Assembly (NCBI RefSeq): GCF_030014955.1
Contig: NZ_JAGRPV010000001.1
Span: 4,836,001-4,900,000, forward strand
Direction of reading: 5' to 3'
Source: Cohnella hashimotonis
GTDB taxonomy: Bacteria > Bacillota > Bacilli > Paenibacillales > Paenibacillaceae
Length of the DNA: 64,000 bases
Each line of letters opens with the position of its first letter. The stretch's first letter is position 1. This document shows, one piece after another, positions 34,036 through 41,982 of the stretch. The position numbers and the translations under genes are program-made. The notes beneath the pieces are model-generated. The model made no database searches. It was not told where the DNA came from and saw only the letters and a list, made by a program, of their open reading frames with translations.

Positions 34036-34440
34036 ATGGCTGTCAAAAAAATCGAGCATGTCGGCATCATGGCAAGCAATCTGGAGCGTTCCATCGCCTT
34101 TTACGCGCAAACCGTCGGACTCGTACATACGGATACGCTGCCTCACACGAACGGCGTGATCCGCCTCGCGTTCCTGTCGTTCCCCGGCGCAGACGAGACG
34201 GAGCTCGAGCTCATCGAAGGCTACGACGGGACGCTTGCTCCCGAGGGACGCGTGCACCATGTCGCCTTCGGCGTCGACGACATCGAAGCCGAGTATTCGC
34301 GCATCTCGATGCTGGACGTCGACGGGCTCGACGCCGAGATCACGACGTTGCCGAACGGAAGCCGCTACTTCTTTTTCCGCGGGCCTGACGGCGAGTCGCT
34401 AGAATTTTTCCAATCGACCAGAGGAGGCAACCAAGCATGA
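34036..34440 (+). CDS. VOC family protein (glyoxalase-like)
   Basis: 134 residues with the paired beta-alpha-beta-beta-beta modules of the vicinal oxygen chelate fold: IEHVGIMASNLERSIAFYAQ at the start, then HHVAFGVDDIEAEYSRIS, and the closing FFFRGPDGESLEFFQ. Metal ligands by family pattern would be His in EHVG, Glu in ELELIEG, His in HHVAF and Glu in SLEFF. Substrate unknown; it could be a lactoylglutathione lyase or methylmalonyl-CoA epimerase relative. ATG 34036 has GGAGG 8 bases upstream. Its stop overlaps the manA start by ATGA. Confidence 0.85.
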   Translation: MAVKKIEHVGIMASNLERSIAFYAQTVGLVHTDTLPHTNGVIRLAFLSFPGADETELELIEGYDGTLAPEGRVHHVAFGVDDIEAEYSRISMLDVDGLDAEITTLPNGSRYFFFRGPDGESLEFFQSTRGGNQA

Positions 34441-35414
34441 CCCAATCGACCAAACCTTATCCCCTTCACTTCAAGCCTGAGTTCAAAGAACGCGTATGGG
34501 GCGGCCGCGCCCTGGAGCAGTTCGGCTTCGACGTGCCCCCCGGCCATATCGGCGAAGGCTGGATGATCGCCGACCACCCGAACGGCGTCTCGCACGTGCA
34601 GAACGGCGAGCTGGCCGGTCTCGGGCTCGACGAGATCCGTGAGCGCTTCGGCGCGCAGTGGTTCGGCGCGAAGGGCGCGGTCGCCGGCCTCGGCCGCTTT
34701 CCGCTGCTCATCAAGCTGCTCGATTGCAACGATGATCTGTCCGTTCAAGTTCACCCTAACGATCACTATGCAGGCCTGCCCAAGGGCGAGCTGGGCAAGA
34801 CCGAGATGTGGTACGTCATCGACGCCGCGCCCGGCGCCAAGATCATCTACGGCCTGAAGCCGGGCACGACGCGCGAGAAGCTCGCCGCGGCCATCGAGGA
34901 AGGCAAGATCATGAATTCGCTGCAGGAAGTGTCCGTTCAAGCCGGCGATACGTTCTATATTCCCGCCGGTACGGTTCACGCGCTCTGCGCGGGCGTCCTG
35001 GTGGCCGAAATCCAGCAGAACTCGGACACGACCTACCGTCTGTACGATTACGACCGTCCGGGCCTCGACGGCAAGCCGCGCGAGCTTCATATCGAGGATT
35101 CGCTGAACGTGACCGACTACGAAGGCGCAGGCGCGAGCCGCATGTCCTCGGCCGGCACGCCGGCGGGAGAGTGGCTGCGCCTCGCCTCCTCGCCATACTT
35201 CGAGACCGACAAGGGCGTCGTCCAAGGCGACTGGGAACTGGCGACGCCGTCCGACAGCTTCGTTATCCTGATTGCCGTGCAAGGCCAAGGCTCGATCGGG
35301 TGGGACGGCGGCAGCCTGGACATTAAGGCCGGCGACTGCCTCCTGCTCCCGGCCAATCTGGGCGCTTACCGCCTCGGCGGCAATATGACCGTGCTGCGCA
35401 GCCAGCTGCCTTAA
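34437..35414 (+). CDS. manA: Mannose-6-phosphate isomerase, class I
   Basis: 325 residues, short Bacillus-type ManA. Zinc ligands appear in VQVHPND (Gln and His), the Glu of KTEMWYV and the His of PAGTVHALC. Opening PLHFKPEFKERVWGGRALEQ is standard. It converts mannose-6-phosphate to fructose-6-phosphate, linking imported mannose or mannan sugars to glycolysis, and can supply mannose-6-phosphate for surface glycans. The ATGA overlap with the VOC gene indicates co-translation in the mnmL-mnmM-VOC-manA run. Confidence 0.96.
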   Translation: MTQSTKPYPLHFKPEFKERVWGGRALEQFGFDVPPGHIGEGWMIADHPNGVSHVQNGELAGLGLDEIRERFGAQWFGAKGAVAGLGRFPLLIKLLDCNDDLSVQVHPNDHYAGLPKGELGKTEMWYVIDAAPGAKIIYGLKPGTTREKLAAAIEEGKIMNSLQEVSVQAGDTFYIPAGTVHALCAGVLVAEIQQNSDTTYRLYDYDRPGLDGKPRELHIEDSLNVTDYEGAGASRMSSAGTPAGEWLRLASSPYFETDKGVVQGDWELATPSDSFVILIAVQGQGSIGWDGGSLDIKAGDCLLLPANLGAYRLGGNMTVLRSQLP

Positions 35415-35514
35415 ATCCCGCATGACGCGCTGCAGCTTCGGCTGCAGCCGCGTTCGGGCAATTGTCAGACCACTCCCGCGTCCCCGGGCGGATGCGAAAG
35501 GAAAGATCCATGGC

Positions 35515-35997
35515 ATGCTGAGGCAAATGCTGATTTTGTCCGGGTTGGGCATCGCGATGTGGGCCCTTGGGACGCTGTTTTTTATGCTGTTCGGCGATTG
35601 GGTGCTCGTCGCCGCCGAGGATCGCCAATTCGGGGCCTCCCTGTTCCTGCTCGAGGCGCTCACGGCGCTCGTCATCCTGGGCGTCGCGCTCGTCGTGCGT
35701 CTCAGACTATTCAGAATGCCGGGTTCGGCTACCCGGTTCGGCTTTATTGGCGCATTGATCGGTCTTTTGCTGAATACCTTCGTCCTTCTTTATAGAGACA
35801 AGGTTCTGTACGACCTCGATCAAGGGCAGTATCATACGTTTACGATCTGGATGACGCTCGCCTACGCTCTATTCCTTCTGCTGCCGGCGATTGCCGACCG
35901 ATTGATCCGTGCCCGACCTGCCGAGACAGCGCACGATCGGGACGTAGACGACGGTTTGAATACGCAGGACGAGTCGGCCGCGTACCGGCCCGAATAA
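35515..35997 (+). CDS. Four-helix membrane protein (DUF5367-like)
   Basis: 160 residues with four hydrophobic helices: QMLILSGLGIAMWALGTLFF, LFLLEALTALVILGVALVVR, FGFIGALIGLLLNTFVLLY and FTIWMTLAYALFLLLPAIAD. The arrangement and the FFMLFGDWVLV stretch resemble DUF5367 proteins of Bacilli, from memory only. Start ATG 35515 is preceded by AAAGGAAAG; the frame could extend further upstream but without a site. The last 25 residues are polar. Function unknown. A terminator follows at 36042. Confidence 0.72.
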   Translation: MLRQMLILSGLGIAMWALGTLFFMLFGDWVLVAAEDRQFGASLFLLEALTALVILGVALVVRLRLFRMPGSATRFGFIGALIGLLLNTFVLLYRDKVLYDLDQGQYHTFTIWMTLAYALFLLLPAIADRLIRARPAETAHDRDVDDGLNTQDESAAYRPE

Positions 35998-36041
35998 AGC
36001 TTTAAGCGAATGCCTCATCCGTTTCCGAGCCACAACGATGA

Positions 36042-36092
36042 GCGAACCCGCATTTTCGGATCCATGGTCCGCGAATCGGGTTCGCCGTTTTT
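36042..36092 (+). terminator. Terminator after the membrane protein gene
   Basis: Stem GCGAACCCG (36042-36050) with CGGGTTCGC (36077-36085), inner CGGA/TCCG pairing, then GTTTTTAT. Confidence 0.75.
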
Positions 36093-36143
36093 ATATCGCC
36101 ATATCGCCATATCGCCCGACGCGACCAAGGAGGCTGCATCCCC

Positions 36144-36674
36144 ATCGAACCGATCACTTCCGCCGAACAGCACAGACGCGAGGCTCCGTCCTCCGTCGCC
36201 TGCATGATCGTCACCGTATCCGACACTCGCACCCCCGACACCGACAAGAGCGGCCGGCTCATCCGTGAGCTTCTTGAGGCGAATGGCCATACCGTCCGAA
36301 GCGCGCTGATCGTGCCGGACGAAGTCGAACGCATTCGCGAACTGCTTCATTCGGCCGAAAGCGATCCTGCGATCGAAGCGGTGCTGTTGAACGGCGGCAC
36401 CGGCATCGCTGCGCGAGACACCACCTATGAAGCGGTAGCCGGCATGTTGAGCAAGGAAATGCCGGGCTTCGGCGAAATTTTCCGCATGCTCAGCTTCACG
36501 GAGGACATCGGTACGGCCGCCATGCTGTCCCGGGCGATCGCGGGCACGATGGGCCGCACGGCCGTGTTTTCCATGCCCGGCTCGACCGGGGCGGTGCGCC
36601 TTGCGATGACGCGGCTCATCGTGCCCGAGCTCGGCCACGTCATGCGCGAGATCTACAAGGACGATCCGCGATAA
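36144..36674 (+). CDS. moaB: Molybdenum cofactor biosynthesis protein MoaB, non-canonical start
   Basis: MoaB/MogA-type protein that adenylates molybdopterin during Moco synthesis. Motifs: IVTVSDTRTPDTDKSG, LLNGGTGIAARDTTYEAV and FSMPGSTGAVRLAMTRLI. The first ATG in frame (36204) would cut off about 20 N-terminal residues that MoaB proteins share (EPITSAEQHRREAPSSVAC). No ATG, GTG or TTG occurs between that ATG and the AAGGAGG site at 36127-36133. ATC codons at 36138 and 36144 are the only plausible starts of a full-length form, so either an ATC start or a sequencing slip is involved. The 36144 start gives 176 residues, near the family's 165-175. Confidence 0.85.
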   Translation: MEPITSAEQHRREAPSSVACMIVTVSDTRTPDTDKSGRLIRELLEANGHTVRSALIVPDEVERIRELLHSAESDPAIEAVLLNGGTGIAARDTTYEAVAGMLSKEMPGFGEIFRMLSFTEDIGTAAMLSRAIAGTMGRTAVFSMPGSTGAVRLAMTRLIVPELGHVMREIYKDDPR

Positions 36675-36719
36675 CGCGCGATCGGATGTAACATGCTTCG
36701 CTACGTTAACACAGTCCCG

Positions 36720-37620
36720 CCGCACGGTGCCGCTATTGCTCCCGACAACCCGGGACCGATTGGCTTAGCGGCATGAGGTGCCGCTATCGCCTCCCGCCAC
36801 CCAGGGACCGAGTGACTTAGCGGCACGAAGTACCGTTATTGCCTCCAGCGCCACAGGGCCGAGTGGGTTTAGCGGCACGCCATGCCGGTATCGCCTCCAG
36901 CCACCCCTGGACCGCTTGACTTAGCGGCACGCGGTGCCGCTATCGCCTCCAGCTCCCCAGGACCGAGTGGTTTAGCGGCACGCCATGCCGCTATCCCCTC
37001 CAGCCCCCCGGGACCGCATGACTCAGCGACTCGCGGTGCCGCTATCGCCTCCCGCCACCCTGGGACCGAGTGACTTAGCGGCACGCGGTGCCGCTATCCC
37101 CTCCAGCTCCCCAGGACCGAGTGGTTTAGCGGCACTCCATGCCGCTATCACCTCCAGCCCCCCCCCCGGGACCGCATGACTTAGCGGCACGCCATGCCGC
37201 TATCACCTCCAGCCCCCCCGGGACCGCATGACTTAGCGGCACGCCATGCCGCTATCCCCTCCAGCCCCCCCGGGACCGCATGACTTAGCGGCACGCCATG
37301 CCGCTATCCCCTCCAGCCCCCTGAGGCCGCTTGACTTAGCGGCACGCCATGCCGCTATCCCCTCCAGCCCCCCCGGGACCGCATGACTTAGCGGCACGCC
37401 ATGCCGCTATCTCCTCCAGCCCCCCCGGGACCGCATGACTTAGCGGCACGCCATGCCGCTATCTCCTCCAGCCCCCCCGGGACCGCATGACTTAGCGGCA
37501 CGCCATGCCGCTATCACCTCCAGCCCCCCCCGGGACCGCATGACTTAGCGGCACGCCATGACCGCTATCCCCTCCAGCCCCCTGAGGCCGCTTGACTTAG
37601 CGGCACCCCATGCCGCTACC
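36720..37620. repeat. 18-unit tandem array of a 52-bp hairpin repeat
   Basis: About 900 bp made of 18 units with a period near 52 bp. Each unit contains the hairpin AGCGGCACGCCATGCCGCT (stem AGCGGCA/TGCCGCT), then TATCNCCTCCAGCC, a run of 4-9 C, GGGACCG and NNTGACTT. Left-hand units (36720-37080) are divergent, right-hand units (37180-37560) nearly identical. Some units carry GCGG in place of GCCA in the loop, which extends the stem to 8 bp. No unique spacers and no coding frame. It fills the gap between the convergent moaB and drug-exporter genes. Confidence 0.95.
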
Positions 37621-37677
37621 CGGCATTCGCCAAGCGAATGTGCATGGCACAATTACATAATTTGCGCTGATGCCGAG

Positions 37678-37722
37678 AAAAGCATGGACGGTTCGCTTCA
37701 CGCGAACCGTCCATGCTTTTTC
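37678..37722. terminator. Bidirectional terminator after the drug-exporter gene
   Basis: Perfect 16-bp stem AGCATGGACGGTTCGC / GCGAACCGTCCATGCT with loop TTCAC, flanked by A-run and T-run. It serves the exporter gene on the minus strand and can stop plus-strand transcripts. Confidence 0.9.
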
Positions 37723-37727
37723 CAGAA

Positions 37728-39200
37728 CTAAGCGACCTGCTTGGCCTCTTGTTCGTCCGGCGCCTTCGTGCGGCGAATGAACAAGCCGACGACCAGCGCG
37801 ACGAGCGCAACGATAAAGCCGATCCAGAACGCATCGTGAAGGCCCGACATGAGACCGGCGACCTGCTCGGCCGGCGCGGTCGGATCCTCTGAGCCTGCCA
37901 GATAGTTTTTGGTGCCCGTCGACATAATGCTGATGAACAGCGCCGTGCCGATCGCCCCGGATACCTGCTGCAGCGTGTTCAGAATTGCCGTGCCGTGCGG
38001 GTACAGATGCCTCGGCAGCTGGTTCAGGCCCGTCGTCTGCGCAGGCATCATCACCATCGAGATGCCGATGAGCAAAACGATATGGATAAAGATGACATAA
38101 CCCTTGGACACGTCCGTGTCGATGCCGGTGAACATCCATACCGACAGCGCCGTGAGCGCCAGGCCCGGAATGACGAGCACGCGCGGTCCGAACTTGTCGA
38201 ACAGCTTGCCCGATACCGGCGCCATGATCCCGTTGATGACGCTGCCCGGCAGCATGAGCAGGCCCGACTTGAAAGCGGTCAGCAAAAGAGCGCTCTGCAG
38301 GAACATCGGCAGGATGGTCATCGTGGAGAACATCGTCATCATGACGACGAACAGCAGCACGGTCACCAGGCTGAACATCGGATACTTAAAGGCACGCAGG
38401 TCGAGGATCGGTTCCTTCACGACCAGCTGGCGCCAGATGAACAGCAGCAGGGAAAGGCCGCCGACCGAGAGCGACCATACGACCTCGGGATCTCCCCAGC
38501 CGCTCTCGCCCGCTTTGCTGAAGCCGTACACGATGCCGCCGAAGCCGATCGTCGACAGCAGTATCGAGACGATATCGACTTTAGGCTTGGTCAGATCGGT
38601 GACGTTTTTCAGGAATGCCGCGGCGAAAATAATGGAAAATGCCGCTAGCGGGAGCACCAGGTAGAACAGCCAGCGCCAGTCGAGCGCATCGATGATCAGT
38701 CCGGACAGCGTCGGTCCGATCGCCGGCGCGAACATGATGACGAGGCCGATCAGGCCCATCGCCGCCCCCCGCTTTTCGATCGGGAAGATGACGAGGATCG
38801 TGTTCATGAGTACGGGCAGCATAAGCCCCGTCCCCATCGCCTGCACGACGCGTCCCGTGAGCAATACGCCGAATTCGGGCGCGAATGCCGAGATGGCCGT
38901 GCCTATGAGGAATAAAGTCATCGCGGACAAAAACATCTGCCGCGTCGTAAACCATTGCTGCAGCAGCGCCGTGATCGGCACCAGGACGCCGATGACGAGC
39001 ATGTAAGCCGTACTGAGCCACTGGATCGTCGTTGCGCCGACGTTGAATTCCTTCATCAAGTCCGGCAGCGCGTTCCCGAGCAGCGTCTCGTTGAGAATCG
39101 CCACGAATGCGCCGATGATGAGAGAAAAGACGATCGGTCCCCTGCGTATCTTGCTTAAATCGATTGTCGCCCCTCCGGACGACGGTGTTGCCCCGTTCAT
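37728..39200 (-). CDS. DHA2-family multidrug MFS exporter
   Basis: 490 residues with 14 predicted helices, the DHA2 (EmrB/QacA, LmrB/Mdr) pattern. Conserved elements: LNETLLGNALPDLMKEF in helix 1, the motif C-like GPTLSGLIIDALDWRWLFYL and the late LYPHGTAILNTLQQVSGAIG. It probably exports drugs or toxic metabolites in exchange for protons. TAGGAGG lies 8 bases before ATG 39200. A TetR-family gene is divergent and a 20-bp palindrome lies between them, so repression by that regulator with drug-induced release is likely. Confidence 0.93.
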   Translation of the reverse strand: MNGATPSSGGATIDLSKIRRGPIVFSLIIGAFVAILNETLLGNALPDLMKEFNVGATTIQWLSTAYMLVIGVLVPITALLQQWFTTRQMFLSAMTLFLIGTAISAFAPEFGVLLTGRVVQAMGTGLMLPVLMNTILVIFPIEKRGAAMGLIGLVIMFAPAIGPTLSGLIIDALDWRWLFYLVLPLAAFSIIFAAAFLKNVTDLTKPKVDIVSILLSTIGFGGIVYGFSKAGESGWGDPEVVWSLSVGGLSLLLFIWRQLVVKEPILDLRAFKYPMFSLVTVLLFVVMMTMFSTMTILPMFLQSALLLTAFKSGLLMLPGSVINGIMAPVSGKLFDKFGPRVLVIPGLALTALSVWMFTGIDTDVSKGYVIFIHIVLLIGISMVMMPAQTTGLNQLPRHLYPHGTAILNTLQQVSGAIGTALFISIMSTGTKNYLAGSEDPTAPAEQVAGLMSGLHDAFWIGFIVALVALVVGLFIRRTKAPDEQEAKQVA

Positions 39201-39316
39201 GGGTAAAGCCTCCTATCCGTATCCTCTTTGTCTACACCTGTATGTTTATTTGTACAAGTGTTAGTATTAACTATACAATGCGTTCGCCGTCTACGGTCAA
39301 GAACCAATTCGCAATA

Positions 39317-39336
39317 AATGTAGTCTAATCTACATT
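39317..39336. promoter_or_regulatory. Palindromic operator between exporter and TetR genes
   Basis: AATGTAG TCTAAT CTACATT is a perfect 7+7 bp inverted repeat ending 10 bases before the TetR start codon. A weaker inverted repeat CACCTGTA...TACAAGTG lies at 39234-39261 next to the exporter gene. The exporter promoter is probably TTGACC near 39299-39304 with TGTATA or TATAGT near 39276-39281 on the minus strand. Confidence 0.7.
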
Positions 39337-39346
39337 GGAGGCATTA

Positions 39347-39925
39347 ATGTATATGAAAAGCGACGGTTCTACCGATCTTAGAGTACGACGCACCCGCAAG
39401 CTGCTATGGGACGCGCTGATGGCGCTGTTGGGCGAATCCGGCCGGACGTTCGAATCGCTCACCGTCGCCGAGATTTGCGAGCGGGCGATGGTTCACCGGA
39501 CGACCTTTTACAAGCATTTCGAGGACAAATACCATTTGCTGTGCGCAGGCTTCGAGGAATTGAACAAGGAGCTTGCGGCCATGGACTTCGAAGAAAGAAT
39601 GCGGCGTCCGATGCAGTTGCTCGAACAGTTCGGGCATCAGCGGCAGTTCCGCACGATCATGAAGTCCGAACAGGATTCTACGTCGATCAAAAGCCTCATG
39701 CAGCGCATCGGGTCCGGCTTCATGAAAAACGATCTGCTCGCGCTCGAGCGTAAAGACGGTCCCTTCCCGGTCCCGGCCGAAATCATCGCCGAATTTTATG
39801 CCGGCGCGATCAACGGGATCGCCGCCTGGTGGGTGCAGCATGGCGCGGACTTCTCCGCGGAGACGATGGACCGTTATATCGGGCAGCTGCTGAACCCGGC
39901 CATTTTCAATCGGCAAACGCCATAA
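39347..39925 (+). CDS. TetR-family transcriptional regulator
   Basis: 192 residues. The N-terminal helix-turn-helix is SLTVAEICERAMVHRTTFYK followed by HFEDKYHLL, the TetR DNA-binding signature. The C-terminal half is helical with the closing block FYAGAINGIAAWWVQHGADF, typical of TetR_C ligand domains. ATG 39347 has GGAG 5 bases upstream; ATG 39353 is a close second, and TTG 39335 overlaps the site. Divergent from the drug exporter, probably its repressor and autoregulated through the palindrome at 39317. Confidence 0.92.
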   Translation: MYMKSDGSTDLRVRRTRKLLWDALMALLGESGRTFESLTVAEICERAMVHRTTFYKHFEDKYHLLCAGFEELNKELAAMDFEERMRRPMQLLEQFGHQRQFRTIMKSEQDSTSIKSLMQRIGSGFMKNDLLALERKDGPFPVPAEIIAEFYAGAINGIAAWWVQHGADFSAETMDRYIGQLLNPAIFNRQTP

Positions 39926-39965
39926 AAAGGACGGATTCGCGTAAGGATGCGAATCCGTCCTTTGT
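39924..39965. terminator. Bidirectional terminator between TetR and radical SAM genes
   Basis: Stem AAAGGACGGATTCGC / GCGAATCCGTCCTTT with a 7-base loop, A-rich on the left and T-rich on the right, between convergent genes. Confidence 0.85.
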
Positions 39966-40001
39966 TATGCGCTAGTCTAGCGAGCCGGTCAACCATAAAT
40001 T

Positions 40002-41744
40002 TCAGTTGCCGGCGGCGATCCGTTCCTGCCCGTCCAAGACGACCATCCGCGCCGGCGCTTCCCCGGCGCCGTGAACGAAGACGAGCGTCGTCTCCCGGGA
40101 ACGGTCGACGATTCCATCCCGCTCCCACCTCGCGTAATCGAACGGCACGCGGTCGATCGACGCTTTTTTAGCCAAATCCCGCTCGTCCGCGCCCAGCTCG
40201 GCGGCCGCCCGTTTGAACCGGGAGGTCCAGTCTTCCTTCCCGAGCCTGTCCTCCCACCATAGCTTGCGCGGCTTGTACTTGTGCTGGAGATAATAGTCGA
40301 TCTTGAGGAGCGCAAGGGTGACGTCCGGATCGAGCGCAGGATGCCGGTCCTCCTCGAGAAAGGCCCATAGCCGGACGAACAAGTCCTCAAGCTGATGGCC
40401 GATCCGCTGCCAGCCGCGCGCTTCCCAATAGTCGCCGAACCGCTGGAAAAAGTCGAAGGGCGACGGATACGCCACGTGAACCAAATATTCGATCGTCCGG
40501 TTCATGCGGTGCGCGTTCCAGTATTTCTCCAGCACGTCTTCTACGCGCTTGATGCGAACGATGTCCGCGAACGGCATCAGGTCGTTGCCAAGCATCTCGT
40601 AAGGCGCCCTGTCCATGTAAATATAGCCGAACTTTTCCGCGTCCAGCCGAAGCCCCGTCCCCCGAAGCATCTTAAGGAAACCTAGCTGCAGCTCCTCCGG
40701 GCGAAGCGCGAACACGTCGTTAAACGTTTTGCGGAATGTATCGTAATCCTCATGCGGCAGGCCCGCGATGAGGTCGAGATGCTGGTCGATTTTCCCGCTC
40801 TCCTTGACCTTCGTCACGGTACGCACGAGCTTGTTCCAGTTCTGCCTGCGCTGCACTGCCAGGTTGGTCACGTCGTTGGTCGACTGGACGCCGATCTCGA
40901 AGCGGAAAACGCCGGGCGGCGCGTGCTCCGCCAAATAATCGAGCACTTCCGGCCGCATGATGTCCGCCGTAATCTCGAACTGGAACACGCATCCCCGGTG
41001 GTTCTCGATCAAAAAACGGAACATCTCGAGCGCGTAATCCCTCTTGATGTTAAACGTGCGGTCCACGAACTTGATCAGCTTCGCCCCGCTGTCGATGAGG
41101 TACAATATGTCCGCTTTGACCCGGTCCATGTCGAAATAGCGGACGCCGACCTCGATGCTCGACAGGCAGAACTGGCAGCTGAACGGACAGCCGCGGCTCG
41201 TCTCGAAGTAGACGACGCGATTGGCGAGGCTCGGCACGTCCTCCTCGAACCGGTACGGCGAAGGCAGCGTCGCCAGATCCAGCTTCGGGCGGCCGGGATT
41301 GACGACGATCTCGTCCCCCTTGCGATAGGCAAGGCCGAACACGAAGTGGAACTTGCGGCTGCCGGACAGCTCGCGCAGCAGGTCGCGCAGCGTCTCCTCG
41401 CCTTCGCCCATGATGATATGGTCGACGGCCGGCAGCCGCTCCATCCACTGCTCCGTATCGTAGGAAACCTCCGGCCCGCCCAGGACGATCGTCGCGTCCG
41501 GCAAAATCTTGCGCAGCATGTCGATAACGGTGATCGTCTCTTCAATGTTCCAGATATAGCAGGAGAACCCGATGACGTCGGGCTGCCTGGCGAATAGATC
41601 GGAAGCGATGGTCATCGGAGGATCCTTGATCGTGTATTCCGCAATATCCATCGGAAACTCTTCCTGGCTATAAGCCTTCAGGCAGCGCAGGGCGAGCGAA
41701 GTGTGAATGTATTTGGCGTTCAGCGTCGCGAGGACGACTTTCAT
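40002..41744 (-). CDS. B12-binding-type radical SAM protein (DUF4080-like)
   Basis: 580 residues. Residues 1-140 form a cobalamin-binding-like Rossmann domain (IVLGGPEVSYDTEQWMERLP, MGEGEETLRDLL). The radical SAM core follows with cluster cysteines Cys186, Cys190 and Cys193 in RGCPFSCQFC. Residues 400-580 make a C-terminal region of the DUF4080 kind. The cobalamin-contacting DxHxxG motif is not evident, so B12 may not bind. Reaction unknown; related enzymes methylate or rearrange carbon centres. It stands alone and is convergent with the TetR gene. Confidence 0.87.
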   Translation of the reverse strand: MKVVLATLNAKYIHTSLALRCLKAYSQEEFPMDIAEYTIKDPPMTIASDLFARQPDVIGFSCYIWNIEETITVIDMLRKILPDATIVLGGPEVSYDTEQWMERLPAVDHIIMGEGEETLRDLLRELSGSRKFHFVFGLAYRKGDEIVVNPGRPKLDLATLPSPYRFEEDVPSLANRVVYFETSRGCPFSCQFCLSSIEVGVRYFDMDRVKADILYLIDSGAKLIKFVDRTFNIKRDYALEMFRFLIENHRGCVFQFEITADIMRPEVLDYLAEHAPPGVFRFEIGVQSTNDVTNLAVQRRQNWNKLVRTVTKVKESGKIDQHLDLIAGLPHEDYDTFRKTFNDVFALRPEELQLGFLKMLRGTGLRLDAEKFGYIYMDRAPYEMLGNDLMPFADIVRIKRVEDVLEKYWNAHRMNRTIEYLVHVAYPSPFDFFQRFGDYWEARGWQRIGHQLEDLFVRLWAFLEEDRHPALDPDVTLALLKIDYYLQHKYKPRKLWWEDRLGKEDWTSRFKRAAAELGADERDLAKKASIDRVPFDYARWERDGIVDRSRETTLVFVHGAGEAPARMVVLDGQERIAAGN

Positions 41745-41916
41745 GCTTGTCCCTCTCTTTAGGAAAACAGATTTCTGCTCTCTTCATTGTACGGGATCGC
41801 GGCTGCCGTGTAAAAGCGGAGACGTTCCGGCATGCCGCGTTCAAAAAAGATTTGTTGCCCGATCCTAACACCGCATGCTATGATCACACCAATATGATTA
41901 CAGCAGCAAAGCATGC

Positions 41917-41953
41917 GCCGCAAGCTTCTCGATTCGAGAACTTGCGGCTTTTT
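41917..41953 (+). terminator. Strong hairpin with T tract directly upstream of the Rpn-type gene
   Basis: GCCGCAAG C TTCTCG ATT CGAGAA CTTGCGGC forms an almost perfect 14-15 bp stem followed by TTTTT. It lies 30 bases before the start codon of the nuclease-like gene and after no other plus-strand gene, so it is a leader attenuator or the end of a short RNA. Confidence 0.75.
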
Positions 41954-41982
41954 GCGTTCCGGACAAAAATTGGAGGAAAAAG

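Noticed and set aside
36720..37620. CRISPR array
   Set aside because: The period is constant near 52 bp and the whole unit repeats, with no unique spacers and no cas genes nearby; it is a minisatellite.
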